From Paractinoplanes durhamensis (GTDB lineage: Bacteria; Actinomycetota; Actinomycetes; Mycobacteriales; Micromonosporaceae), in contig NZ_BOML01000021.1 of NCBI RefSeq assembly GCF_016862175.1, positions 186,001 through 250,000 of the forward strand: a stretch of DNA of 64,000 nucleotides, given 5' to 3'. A program made the position numbers and the translations under genes. Shown piece after piece: positions 1-8,940 of this stretch (its first letter is position 1; each line of letters starts with the position of its first letter). The notes beneath the pieces are model-generated. The model did not search any database and was not told the origin of the DNA. It worked only from the letters and a program-made list of their open reading frames with translations.

Positions 1-1377
1 ACCGAGCTGGTCGAGATCAACGTACGCCGATCGGTGTTCTTCCCCGAGGCGAATCACCTCGACTGGATCACCGTGCGCGGGTTCGAGTTGGCCCAGGCGG
101 CCTGCCCGTGGACGCCGCCGACCGCCGACCAGCCCGGACTCATCGGCCCGAACTGGGCCAAGGGCTGGATCATCGAGGACAACGTCATCCACGACGCGAA
201 GTGCTCGGCGATCTCGATCGGCAAGGAGGCGTCGACCGGCCACAACTACGCCACCGAGCGCGGCGACAAGCCCGGCTACCAATACCAGCTGGAGTCGGTC
301 TTCACCGCCCGGCAGATCGGCTGGGACGCCGAGCACATCGGCTCGCACATCATCCGCCGCAACACCATCTTCGACTGCGGGCAGAACGGCATCGTCGGCC
401 ATCTGGGCTGCGTGTTCTCCACGATCGAGGACAACCACATCTACCGCATCGCCACCAAAAGAGAGTTTTACGGGTACGAGATCGGCGGCATCAAGCTGCA
501 TGCGGCGATCGACGTGGAGATCCGGCACAACCACATCCACGACTGCACCCTCGGCACCTGGCTGGACTGGCAGACCCAGGGCACCCGGATCTCCCGCAAC
601 CTGTTCCACCGCAACAGCCGGGACCTGTTCGTCGAGGTCAGCCACGGGCCGTACCTGGTCGAGCACAACGTCCTCGCCTCGCCGGCCGCGATCGAGATCT
701 TCAGTCAGGGCGGCGCGTTCGTGCACAACCTGATCGCCGGCACGGTCTGGGTGGTGCCGGTCCCGGACCGCGCGACTCCCTACCACCGCCCGCACAGCAC
801 CCAGGTGGCCGGCTACGCGGTGATCTTCGCGGGTGACGACCGCTGGGTGGCCAACGTCTTCGTCGGCGGTGACGTGGCCGCGGCGTACGGAAAGGCGCCG
901 CAGGAGGGTCAGGGCCTGGCCTTCGCCGGCACCGCCGGCTACGAGGGCTACCCGGCCTCCTACCCGGAGTATCGGGCGCGCGTCGACGCCGTCCAGGGCG
1001 ACCACCAGCGGTTCCTGAACGTCAAGCAGCCGGTGTACGCCCGGGGCAACGTCTACGCGGCCGGCGCCGAGCCGTTCACCGGCGAGTCCGGCCCGCTGGT
1101 GGTGACGGGCGGCAGCGCGTCGGTGGTGACCGAGGGTGACGAGGTCTACCTGGTGACCGACCTGCCGGCCGAGTTCGGCGCGGTCCGCTCGGGCGTGGTG
1201 ACCGGCCGGGACCTGGAGCGCGTCCGGTTCGCCGACGCCGACTTCGAGGAGCGCGACGGCACCCCCGCGATCATCGACGTCGACCTGGTCGGCACCCGCA
1301 AGGACCACGACGGCGAGTCGGCGGCCGGCCCGATCGCCGGCCTGACCTCGGGCGCGGCCCGTACCCGCATCTGGTGA
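1..1377 (+). CDS. GH120-like beta-xylosidase, right-handed beta-helix (5' partial)
   Basis: The frame is open from base 1, so the gene begins upstream of the window; the GTG at 34 is probably internal. About 458 residues are present, with repeated N-x-I/N-x-F strands typical of a right-handed parallel beta-helix. The stretch KLHAAIDV, WLDWQTQGTR, NLFH, LFVEV matches my recollection of GH120 xylosidases, where the nucleophile Asp and acid/base Glu are 23 residues apart (D382 and E405 in the characterised XylC). Here the Asp codon is at 565-567 and the Glu codon at 634-636, also 23 apart. It would remove xylose from xylo-oligosaccharides. No signal peptide can be judged because the N-terminus is missing. 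A related beta-helix lyase or GH141 is the alternative. Confidence 0.7.
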   Translation, partial: TELVEINVRRSVFFPEANHLDWITVRGFELAQAACPWTPPTADQPGLIGPNWAKGWIIEDNVIHDAKCSAISIGKEASTGHNYATERGDKPGYQYQLESVFTARQIGWDAEHIGSHIIRRNTIFDCGQNGIVGHLGCVFSTIEDNHIYRIATKREFYGYEIGGIKLHAAIDVEIRHNHIHDCTLGTWLDWQTQGTRISRNLFHRNSRDLFVEVSHGPYLVEHNVLASPAAIEIFSQGGAFVHNLIAGTVWVVPVPDRATPYHRPHSTQVAGYAVIFAGDDRWVANVFVGGDVAAAYGKAPQEGQGLAFAGTAGYEGYPASYPEYRARVDAVQGDHQRFLNVKQPVYARGNVYAAGAEPFTGESGPLVVTGGSASVVTEGDEVYLVTDLPAEFGAVRSGVVTGRDLERVRFADADFEERDGTPAIIDVDLVGTRKDHDGESAAGPIAGLTSGAARTRIW

Positions 1378-1483
1378 GGCGGGCGGCGCGGCGGACGTAA
1401 AGGTTGACGTTCTGCAACATTCATCTTGAGGCAAGCGGTAAAACCATCTGGCCGGGACAGCGGGCCGATGAGACGAGCGTGCG

Positions 1484-3109
1484 ATGGTGGGAGTGGACGG
1501 GGTGGCGCTGGACAGCGCTCGCTTTCTGACCGCGCTGCTGGACAGCCTGACCGTCGGCGTGCTCGCCTGCGACCACACCGGCCGGGTCGTGCTGTTCAAC
1601 CGGGCGCTGAGCGATGTCCAGGGGCATCCGGCCGACCGGGTGCCGGCCGACTATCCGGGGCTGGTCTCCGGCGTCCTGTTCGACGCCGATGGGCAGCCGC
1701 TGGCCTGGGACCGGACCCCGCTGATGCGCGCCAGCCGCGGCGAGTCCGTCGACACCGATCTGATCACCAAGGTGCCCGGTCAGCAGGCCCGGACCTACTC
1801 GGTGACCGCCCGCCCGATCCTGGGCGCGGACGGCCACCCGCAGGGCGCGGTGGCGGTCAGCACCGAGGTCACCGCCGTCCGCCGGGTGGAGCGGTTCCGC
1901 GGCTGCCACCGAGCGGTCGAGCATGCCCTGATCGCGGCCGGCTCGGTGACCGAGGCGGCGCCCCGGGTGCTGGAAGCGGTCGGCACCGCCCTCGGCTGGT
2001 CGGCAACCGAGCTGTTCCTGGTCGACGAGCTCACCGGCGAACTGGGCGCGGTCGGGCACTGGAGCGCCGACGGATCGGAGCCGGACGGCTTCTTCGGGCA
2101 CACTCCGATCAAGGGCACCGGCGTCACCGGGCGGGTCTGGCAGACCGGGGAGCCGGTCTGGATCGCCGACCTGGAGACGGCCGCCGACCTGTGCACGCCG
2201 TACGAGAGGACGCGCCTCGACATCTGCGTCGGGCACGGCATCCACACCGTGCTCGCCGTCCCGATCTGCGACGGCGGCAAGTCGCTGGGCGTGCTGACCT
2301 GCTACGCGAGCGTGCCCGAGGTGCAGGAGGACCTGCTCACCGTGCTGCTGGACGGGGTCGCCGCGCAGATCGCGGTGTTCCTCGGGCTGCGGCACGCCGA
2401 GGAGCTGAGCCGGCAGCTGGCCCGCTCGCAGGGTGACTTCCTCGCCCTGGTCGGCCACGAGATGCGGACGCCGCTCGCCTCGATCGCGGCGCACGCGTCG
2501 ATGCTCGCCGAGGAGAGCCACGCCCTGGACGGCGAGAGCCACCAGATGATCACCACCATCGCGCGCAACGCCGGCACCCTGCAGTCGATCGTGACGACGC
2601 TGCTCGACCTGGCCGGTCTGGAGAGCGGTACGGTGCCGCTGGACCTGGGCGTCGTCGACATCGCCGCCGTGGTCGGCGAGGCGGTGGCGGCGGTGCGGCA
2701 CGCCGCGGTGGTGCCGGACCTGCAGTTCGAGGTCGACCTGCCGCACCGCGCGCAGATCGACGGCGACGTGCTCCGGCTGCGGCAGGTCGTCGACGACCTG
2801 CTCTCCAACGCGGTCAAGTTCAGCCGGGCCGGTGGCCGGGTGTCGGTCACGCTGGAGGAGCGGGAGAACGCGGTGGCGCTGGTCATCGCCGACGCCGGGA
2901 TCGGCATCCCGGACGGCGAGCGGGACCGGCTGTTCGAGCGGTTCTACCGGGCCGGCAACGTCCGCCACCAGGGCATCGCCGGCAGCGGCCTGGGGCTGAG
3001 CCGGGCCCGGCTCATCGTCGAGCTGCACGGCGGCGTCATCGCGCTGACCGCCAACTCGCAGGCCGGCACCACGGTCACCGTGCACCTGCCGTGCGGGAAG
3101 GCGCGGTAA
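1484..3109 (+). CDS. PAS-GAF sensor histidine kinase
   Basis: A 541-residue soluble-looking kinase. Order: PAS domain (about 10-130, with DHTGRVVLFNRAL), GAF domain (about 140-300), HisKA dimerisation domain with the phospho-acceptor in GHEMRTPLASI (His325), then HATPase_c with N box DLLSNAVKF, G1 DAGIGIP and G2 GSGLGLS. No transmembrane helix is seen, so it probably senses a cytoplasmic or PAS/GAF-bound signal. No response regulator lies beside it, so it is an orphan kinase. The ATG at 1484 is followed by GTG codons, and no strong ribosome binding site is seen. The 3' end overlaps the convergent aquaporin gene by 35 bp. Family call is secure; the signal is unknown. Confidence 0.93.
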   Translation: MVGVDGVALDSARFLTALLDSLTVGVLACDHTGRVVLFNRALSDVQGHPADRVPADYPGLVSGVLFDADGQPLAWDRTPLMRASRGESVDTDLITKVPGQQARTYSVTARPILGADGHPQGAVAVSTEVTAVRRVERFRGCHRAVEHALIAAGSVTEAAPRVLEAVGTALGWSATELFLVDELTGELGAVGHWSADGSEPDGFFGHTPIKGTGVTGRVWQTGEPVWIADLETAADLCTPYERTRLDICVGHGIHTVLAVPICDGGKSLGVLTCYASVPEVQEDLLTVLLDGVAAQIAVFLGLRHAEELSRQLARSQGDFLALVGHEMRTPLASIAAHASMLAEESHALDGESHQMITTIARNAGTLQSIVTTLLDLAGLESGTVPLDLGVVDIAAVVGEAVAAVRHAAVVPDLQFEVDLPHRAQIDGDVLRLRQVVDDLLSNAVKFSRAGGRVSVTLEERENAVALVIADAGIGIPDGERDRLFERFYRAGNVRHQGIAGSGLGLSRARLIVELHGGVIALTANSQAGTTVTVHLPCGKAR

Positions 3110-3860
3110 GCCGGCGGCGCAGCGCCCAGGCGGCCAGCGCGGCGCCGGCCACCGGCGCGATCAGGTAGGCGGCCAGCACGTGGGTCTGCCCGGCGAACAG
3201 CGCCGGGCCGAGCTGGCGGGCCGGGTTGGCGGACCCGCCGGTGAGGGTGCCGAGCAGGGCGCCCTGCACGCCGAACATCATGCCGACGATCCACGGCATC
3301 GGCCAGGACGGCCGGTGGTCCGGCACCCAGCAGATCGCCGCGACGATGATCGCCAGGACCGCCGCCTCGGCCAGCGCGACCATGGTGCCGCTCGTGCCGG
3401 TGCGGGGCTGGACCACCGCGTACCGGGTCGGGCTCGCCGCCATCGCGGAACCCCAGACCAGGCCGGCCACCGCGGCCGCGGCGATCGAGCCGGCGATCTG
3501 GGCGACCAGGTAGGGCAGGACCCGGCGGCCGGGGGTGCGGCCGTAGATGAACAGCGCCACGGTGATCGCCGGGTTCATGTGCGCGCCGGTCCAGCGGCCC
3601 GGCCGGGACACCACGAAACCGACGATGACCAGGCCGACCAGCATCGACACGACGGCGCACCGGAGCCAGATCTCGACCGGCGTGGCGCCGGCGGCCGCCG
3701 TACCCAGACCCCAGCGCACCAGGGAGAAGACCGCGAACATGAACGCGGTGGTCAGGACGAACTCGCCGGCGGCCAGGCCCAGATCCTCGCGGTCCGGCCG
3801 GAGTCCGTGGGCCGGAGCCCTGGTCGCCGTCGTGCCGGGCCGTGCGCTGATCAGAACCAT
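3075..3860 (-). CDS. aquaporin-family (MIP) channel
   Basis: A 261-residue polytopic membrane protein with the two half-helix signatures of the major intrinsic protein family, HMNPAIT in the first half and SANPARQLGP in the second. About six membrane segments can be drawn (starting at LAAGEFVLTTAFMFAVF and ending at VAGAALAAWAL). It would pass water, glycerol or another small neutral solute. The selectivity filter cannot be assigned with confidence from sequence alone. The N-terminal 30 residues are charged and cytoplasmic. It converges on the histidine kinase with overlapping 3' ends and has no obvious operon partner. Confidence 0.9.
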   Translation of the reverse strand: MVLISARPGTTATRAPAHGLRPDREDLGLAAGEFVLTTAFMFAVFSLVRWGLGTAAAGATPVEIWLRCAVVSMLVGLVIVGFVVSRPGRWTGAHMNPAITVALFIYGRTPGRRVLPYLVAQIAGSIAAAAVAGLVWGSAMAASPTRYAVVQPRTGTSGTMVALAEAAVLAIIVAAICWVPDHRPSWPMPWIVGMMFGVQGALLGTLTGGSANPARQLGPALFAGQTHVLAAYLIAPVAGAALAAWALRRRLTAPSRTAGAR

Positions 3861-3909
3861 GACTTCAGTCTTGGGCGGGCACCCCCGCCAAGATCAGGGC
3901 TGATGGTCC

Positions 3910-4629
3910 CTAGATCGCCGCTGACCTCGACTCGAACGACGCGGCCGGCTCGGTGACCCCGTCCAGGTGGTTGGTCTGCCGGCGGATGTGCTGCTCCAGG
4001 GCCGTCCGGTAATTGGCGATGAAGTCGGTCATCTCGTCGATCTCGACGATCAGGCCGGCCCGCTTCGTCTCCAGCTGGGCGGTCGCCTCCCGGTGCCGGC
4101 GGCGGGTCTTCTGCTCCAGGTCGTTGGCCCGGTCGCGGGCCTCGCGGGTCAGCTGGTCGCACTGGTCCCGGGCCTCGCCGAGCAGCGAGTGCGACTCCTC
4201 CTGGGCCTGGGTCATGTAGTTGTCGGCGGTCCGCTGGGCCATCGCCAGCATGCCCTCGCCGTTGTCGTCGCTGTGCTGCGCGACGGGGGCCGGGGCGGCC
4301 GCGCGGGCCTGGCGCGCCTCCTCCAGGCGGCGCTGCAGCGCGCGCGCCTTCTGCTCGGCCTGGTCGCATGCGCGACTGAGGCCCTGCAGCTGGGCGGTGG
4401 CGGCGGACAGCTCGGCCATCACGCCGTTGGTGATCACCTGGGTCTCGGCCGGTGAAGCCGTGGCGGCCCCACCCTGGCTCTGCAGGGCGGCATTCTCCTC
4501 GAGGAGTTTGATCATCTCGAGGGTGACCTCGTCGAGCAGGGAATCGACCTGCTCCTCGTCGTAACCACGACGGCCGAGTGAGGCTTTCCGGAATTCCCGG
4601 TTGTGGATATCAGCCGGTGTCAGCGGCAC
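3910..4629 (-). CDS. DivIVA-domain coiled-coil protein
   Basis: Start chosen at the GTG 4629 rather than the upstream ATG at 4680: GGAGG sits 6 nt before it and the product then begins VPLTPADIHNREF, the expected DivIVA/Wag31 N-terminus. The 239-residue protein has the membrane-binding DivIVA motif (about 1-60, RRGYDEEQVDSLLDEV), then a long alanine- and glutamine-rich coiled coil. In actinobacteria such proteins organise polar growth or septum sites at negatively curved membrane. This one is shorter and lacks the typical Wag31 C-terminus, so it is probably a paralogue rather than the essential polar protein. It is divergent from the DMT permease gene. Confidence 0.88.
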   Translation of the reverse strand: MPLTPADIHNREFRKASLGRRGYDEEQVDSLLDEVTLEMIKLLEENAALQSQGGAATASPAETQVITNGVMAELSAATAQLQGLSRACDQAEQKARALQRRLEEARQARAAAPAPVAQHSDDNGEGMLAMAQRTADNYMTQAQEESHSLLGEARDQCDQLTREARDRANDLEQKTRRRHREATAQLETKRAGLIVEIDEMTDFIANYRTALEQHIRRQTNHLDGVTEPAASFESRSAAI

Positions 4630-4635
4630 TCTGCT

Positions 4636-4640
4636 CCTCC
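4636..4640 (-). promoter_or_regulatory. ribosome binding site deciding the DivIVA start
   Basis: GGAGG on the minus strand, 6 nt upstream of GTG 4629. The longer reading frame to ATG 4680 has no such site and adds 17 residues unlike DivIVA family N-termini. Confidence 0.75.
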
Positions 4641-4838
4641 GGTCGCTGGGATTGGGATGCTTCGGAGGCGACGCGGGCAACTGTACGCGCCGCGGCTGCG
4701 AAGAGCACCCTCGAAGTCCCGCCGATCGGATTAACCCGGTCGGACGGCCGCCTGCGGGCGACTGACCTGCGGCTTTGTGCTCGGCATCATCGGCCGCATG
4801 AGTTCGGGCGTATCCGCAGCAATGGGCAAAGCCTCTTG

Positions 4839-5672
4839 ATGGGCATGGCTTGGGTGATGACCGCCGCCCTGGGAGCGGCGGTGGCGTGGGGGTTCTCCGA
4901 CTTTCTGGCCGCGGTGCTGGGCCGCCGCATTCCGGTGCTGACCATCCTGATCGGCTCCGAGCTCACCGCCATGGTGCTGGCCCTGCTGGCGGTGGCGGTG
5001 CGCGGCACCCCGCCGCCGGCCGACGGGCGGCTGTGGCTGGGAGTGGCGGCCGGGCTGGTCGGGCTGCCGTCGATGGGCCTGCTCTACCGGGCGATGCGGG
5101 ACGGCTCGCCGGCCGTGGTGGCGCCGGTCGCCGCGATCTCGGCGCTGGTGCCGGTCGGGTGGGGGCTGCTGCACGGCGAGCACCTCGGGCTCGGCGCCGG
5201 GCTCGGGGTGGCGGCCGGGCTGGTCGGGGCCACGATGGCGAGCTGGCCGGTCGGCGAGGAACGCCGGCCCACCCGGCGGTCGGCGAACCTGTGCGCCCTC
5301 GGGGCCGCTCTCGGGCTCGGCGTCTTCTTCGTGCTGCTGCACGAGGCGGGCACGGCCGATCAGCTGTGGGGCCTGGCCGTCGCCCGCACCACCGAGGGCG
5401 TGATCGCGCTGGCGCTCGCGATCGCCCTGAAACGGTGCGATCTGCGGCTGCTGGCACCGCCGATCCTCGTGGTCGGCGCGTCCGACGTGCTGGCCGACGC
5501 CGCGTTCATCGCCGGCGCCGCGGCGGCGCTCGCCCCGGCGGCCGTGATCGCGTCGCTGTACCCGGCGGTGACGCTGCTGCTCAACCGCTCGCTGCTGCGC
5601 GAGCGCCTGCACGGCGTACACCTCTGCGGTGTTCTTTCCGCCCTGTTTGCCATCGCTTGCCTGGCGCGTTGA
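4839..5672 (+). CDS. EamA/DMT-type permease
   Basis: The frame is open from 4578, but the hydrophobic protein starts at ATG 4839 (MGMAWVMTAALG), giving 277 residues with about nine to ten membrane segments arranged as two similar halves, as in the drug/metabolite transporter superfamily. The upstream part of the frame is antisense to the DivIVA gene and reads like non-coding. The substrate is unknown; family members export amino acids, metabolites or drugs. It ends 3 bp before the convergent phospholipase D-like gene, without space for a separate terminator. Start could also be ATG 4845. Confidence 0.82.
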   Translation: MGMAWVMTAALGAAVAWGFSDFLAAVLGRRIPVLTILIGSELTAMVLALLAVAVRGTPPPADGRLWLGVAAGLVGLPSMGLLYRAMRDGSPAVVAPVAAISALVPVGWGLLHGEHLGLGAGLGVAAGLVGATMASWPVGEERRPTRRSANLCALGAALGLGVFFVLLHEAGTADQLWGLAVARTTEGVIALALAIALKRCDLRLLAPPILVVGASDVLADAAFIAGAAAALAPAAVIASLYPAVTLLLNRSLLRERLHGVHLCGVLSALFAIACLAR

Positions 5673-5675
5673 TCG

Positions 5676-7214
5676 CTACGGCGGGCCGACCAGGCTCAGC
5701 ACCGACTCCAGGGGGTCGAAGCCGGCGGGCATGCCGGTCTTGCGCCAGGAACCGGCCGGGGCCTCGGGCGGCAGCCACTCCGGGCGGAAGATGCCGAGGG
5801 CCAGGTCGAGGTCTTCCAGGTGCGGGCGCAACTCGTCGGTCAGTGGCGTGCGCAGGTGCTCGGCCCAGAGCCGGACCCGCAGGTCGCGGACGGTGTCGCC
5901 GGTGGTGACCAGCGCGGCCGTCAGCTCGGTGTCCACCCCGACCATCGAGCGGCTGAACAGGTTGGCCGAACCGACCGCGGCGAACCGGTCGTCCACGATG
6001 ACGATCTTGGCGTGCACGGTGAGGTGCTCGACCCGCCACAGTCCGACGTTGCGGCGCAGCGACTGCGGCAGCGGTTCGAGGACCTTCTTGCGCAGGTCGG
6101 CGTTGACCGTGCCGTTGATCATCGGGGCCGACTCGGCCGGGTCCCGGGTGCCCGAGCCGACCAGAATGACCTTGACCCCGCGGGCGGCGGCCGCCCGCAG
6201 GTAGGGGTAGAGCTCGAAGCGGTTGTCGCCGCCCGGGTACTCCTTGAAGTACTGATCCTCGATGTAGATGTAGCGCTGGGCGGCGCCGATCGCCTGCACC
6301 AGGGTCAGGTAGACCTCGTGCACGCCGTCCGGCGCGACGTCGCTGTAGTGCCGCCGCTCCCAGGGCAGGAGCGAGTCGATGTACCACGGGCCGACCGACC
6401 GCAGGATCTGGCAGGCCGACCCGGGCGCGGGCTGGGCGGTCTGCGGCGGCGGCGCCGGGATCTCGGCCGGGATGCTCGCCGGGTTGAGCACCTGCAGGCC
6501 CTTGACCATCGGCCAGAAGTAGCGCCGCCGGGGCAGGTTGACCGCGCCGATCCAGCGCATCCGCATCACCCGCCACACGTCGTCGGCGGCCGGTCCGCGG
6601 ACGATCGCCCCGGCGTCGTGCCAGCCCCAGCGGCCGCCGCGGACGGCGAGCCGCCGGTGCGGGCCCTCGTCGATCCGGCTGGCCGCGTAGTCGATGCCGC
6701 CCACGCACGCGGTGAGCTCGGTGCCGCGCCGCACCAGGGTGACCTTCTGGTGGTTGGAGCCGACGCCGGAGCCGGACCAGTCGAGCAGGACCCGGTCGGC
6801 GAGCGGCGGCGGGCCGATCGGCCGGTCACCGTCGCGCCGCCAGCGCCGCAGCCGGTGCGCCGCGCTCACGTTCTGGTGGAACGGCCCGAGCGTGGGCCGG
6901 GCGATGCTGCTGCTCACCACCGCGCCGGCCAGGATCACCCGGACGTCGACCCCGTCGGTCGCCAGCCCGGCCAGGAGCTCGCCGAGCGGCTGAAAACCCG
7001 GTTCGCCCGGCAGCTTGCCGGTCAGGTCCATGTCCGGTTCCAACTGCAGACCACAGATGTACGCCGCGTCGCCCGGCCCGAGCGACGTCAGCAGCTCCCG
7101 CATCCGGTGCATCCACTGCCGGCCGTCGACGACGAACTCGACCGACGAGTTCGCATAGTGCGACGTCACCGCGGGGGAGAGGTAGCGGGTAACGAGGTCG
7201 TCGAGCGGCGCCAT
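5676..7214 (-). CDS. phospholipase D-like phosphodiesterase
   Basis: About 512 residues from ATG 7214; in-frame ATG 7259 and TTG 7265 would add up to 17 residues, and neither choice has a clear ribosome binding site. Two HxK motifs are seen: NHQKVTLV (His about 155) followed by GGIDYA, and VHAKIVIVDD (His about 401) followed by GSANLFSRS, the paired HKD signatures of the PLD superfamily. The reaction is hydrolysis or transfer at a phosphodiester, as in phospholipase D or cardiolipin synthase. No signal peptide or N-terminal membrane helix is visible, so it is probably cytoplasmic or peripheral. It stands alone. Confidence 0.88.
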   Translation of the reverse strand: MAPLDDLVTRYLSPAVTSHYANSSVEFVVDGRQWMHRMRELLTSLGPGDAAYICGLQLEPDMDLTGKLPGEPGFQPLGELLAGLATDGVDVRVILAGAVVSSSIARPTLGPFHQNVSAAHRLRRWRRDGDRPIGPPPLADRVLLDWSGSGVGSNHQKVTLVRRGTELTACVGGIDYAASRIDEGPHRRLAVRGGRWGWHDAGAIVRGPAADDVWRVMRMRWIGAVNLPRRRYFWPMVKGLQVLNPASIPAEIPAPPPQTAQPAPGSACQILRSVGPWYIDSLLPWERRHYSDVAPDGVHEVYLTLVQAIGAAQRYIYIEDQYFKEYPGGDNRFELYPYLRAAAARGVKVILVGSGTRDPAESAPMINGTVNADLRKKVLEPLPQSLRRNVGLWRVEHLTVHAKIVIVDDRFAAVGSANLFSRSMVGVDTELTAALVTTGDTVRDLRVRLWAEHLRTPLTDELRPHLEDLDLALGIFRPEWLPPEAPAGSWRKTGMPAGFDPLESVLSLVGPP

Positions 7215-7317
7215 GGTCAAGACCCTATAAACGCGGTCATCGGGACTCGACCCCGGCATCGACAACCCCGATGATCACCACGACAGCCTAGGCCGGGCGT
7301 GGGCGATCATCGTGGGT

Positions 7318-8022
7318 ATGACGACGCGGATTGCGATGTGGTCGGGGCCGCGGAACATCTCGACCGCGATGATGCGCAGCTTCGGCTCGCGGGCCGACAC
7401 CGTGGTGGTCGACGAGCCGCTCTACGCGCACTACCTGGCGGTCACCGGCATCGACCACCCCGGGCGCGCGGAGATCATGGCGAGCCAGCCGCGCCGCTGG
7501 GAGGACGTGGCCGGGGCGCTGACCGGGCCGCTGCCCGGCGACCCGGCCGTCTACTACCAGAAGCACATGACCCATCATCTGCTGCCGGCGATCGGGCGGG
7601 AGTGGCTTGGCGCGCTCACCCACGCGTTCCTGATCCGCGACCCCGGGCACGTGGTCGCGTCCTACGCCCGGGTGCGCGGCGAACCCACCCTCGAGGACCT
7701 CGGCTATCCGCAGCAGGCGGAGATCTTCCGGGCGTACGGCGGGCCGGTGGTCGATGCGGCCGATGTGCTGCGCGACCCGGCCGGGACGCTGGGCCGGCTC
7801 TGCGACGCGCTCGGCATCGGCTTCGACCCGGCGATGCTCGCCTGGCCGCCGGGCCCGCGCGACGACGACGGCGTCTGGGCACCGCACTGGTACGCCTCGG
7901 TCTGGAAGTCGACCGGCTTCGCGCCCTACGACCCGTCCCCGGCCGAGGTGCCGGACCGGCTGCGCCCGCTGGTCGAGGCAGCCCGTCCGTACTACGACGA
8001 GTTAGCCCTCCACCGGCTTTAA
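7318..8022 (+). CDS. sulfotransferase-like P-loop protein
   Basis: The 234-residue protein begins TTRIAMWSGPRNISTAMMRSF, which carries the SGPRNIST phosphate-binding loop of PAPS-dependent sulfotransferases, and has the conserved FLIRDPGHVVAS segment that normally binds the 3'-phosphate of PAPS. It is short for a sulfotransferase. GTG 7312 is an alternative start. Its 3' end overlaps a class IV aminotransferase gene on the other strand by 21 bp. I remember proteins in plants and bacteria where these two families occur together or fused, which suggests a linked function, but the substrate is unknown. Confidence 0.72.
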   Translation: MTTRIAMWSGPRNISTAMMRSFGSRADTVVVDEPLYAHYLAVTGIDHPGRAEIMASQPRRWEDVAGALTGPLPGDPAVYYQKHMTHHLLPAIGREWLGALTHAFLIRDPGHVVASYARVRGEPTLEDLGYPQQAEIFRAYGGPVVDAADVLRDPAGTLGRLCDALGIGFDPAMLAWPPGPRDDDGVWAPHWYASVWKSTGFAPYDPSPAEVPDRLRPLVEAARPYYDELALHRL

Positions 8023-8919
8023 GTCCAGGCGGACGCCGTTGGCGGCGGCGTGCTCCTGGTAGATCTTGGCCAGCCGGGTGGTCACCGGGCCGACCTCGCC
8101 GGCGCCGATGGTCCGGCCGTCGATCACCGTGACGCCGGCGATCTCGCCCATCGTGCCGGTGCAGAACACCTCGTCCGCGTTGTACATCTCGGTCAGCGCC
8201 ACGTCGCGCACCACCGCCGGGATGCCCGCGGCCGGGGCCAGAGCGAGGATCGTCTCCCGGGTGATGCCCTCCGGGCAGGCGGCGGTGGTCGGCGTGACCA
8301 GGCCGCCGCCGAACACCGCGAACAGGTGGGTGGCGTTCGTCTCGGCCACGAAGCCGCGCTGGTCGAGCATGAGCGCGTCGTCGGCGCCGGCCGCGTTCGC
8401 CTCGATCTTGGCGAGGATCGAGTTGAGCAGGTTCGCGTGGTGGATCTTCGGGTCGAGCACGTCCGGGGCCGGGCGGCGCATGCTCGACGTGGCCAGCCGC
8501 AGGCCGCTCGTGTCGTAGACCGGTGCCTTGTGCTCGGCCAGCACGATCAGCGTCGAACCCGAGCGGTTGAGCCGCGGGTCCATCCCGCTGGTCACCTTCA
8601 CGCCGCGGGTCAGGGTCAGGCGTACGTGCACCCCGTCGTGCATCTCGTTGGCCCGCAGCGTGGCCGTGACCGCCTCGATGATCGCGTCGTCGCCGGGGAT
8701 GTCCGCGAAGTTCAGCGCGGTCGCCGACCGGCGCAGCCGGGCGAGATGCTCGCCGAGGCCGAAGATCGCGCCACGGTAGAGCCGCAGCCCCTCCCAGACG
8801 GCATCGCCGCCCTGCACCACCGAGTCGAAGGGCGAGAGGCCCGGCTGGTCCCGGTGCAGCAGCTCACCGTTGACCCAGTAGCGGAGGGCGGCGTTGCGCT
8901 CGTCGTACGTCTGCAGCAT
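8002..8919 (-). CDS. class IV aminotransferase (branched-chain/D-amino acid type)
   Basis: A 305-residue fold-type IV PLP enzyme. The PLP lysine lies in DPKIHHANLL (Lys158), and the C-terminal part has EGITRETILALA and FCTGTMGEIAGVTVIDG, the usual cofactor phosphate-binding segments. The N-terminus WVNGELLHRDQPGLSPFDSVVQGGDAVWEGLR is typical of branched-chain aminotransferase-like proteins. It could act on branched-chain amino acids, D-alanine or aminodeoxychorismate-like substrates; the sequence does not decide. The FAD oxidoreductase gene lies 21 bp upstream on the same strand, so the two may be co-transcribed from the promoter near 10400. Confidence 0.88.
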   Translation of the reverse strand: MLQTYDERNAALRYWVNGELLHRDQPGLSPFDSVVQGGDAVWEGLRLYRGAIFGLGEHLARLRRSATALNFADIPGDDAIIEAVTATLRANEMHDGVHVRLTLTRGVKVTSGMDPRLNRSGSTLIVLAEHKAPVYDTSGLRLATSSMRRPAPDVLDPKIHHANLLNSILAKIEANAAGADDALMLDQRGFVAETNATHLFAVFGGGLVTPTTAACPEGITRETILALAPAAGIPAVVRDVALTEMYNADEVFCTGTMGEIAGVTVIDGRTIGAGEVGPVTTRLAKIYQEHAAANGVRLDLKPVEG

Positions 8920-8940
8920 GGCTCTATGTATATCGCGCTG

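Noticed and set aside
1421..3085. Minus-strand open frame of 554 codons
   Set aside because: Antisense to the first histidine kinase, whose H, N and G boxes are all intact.
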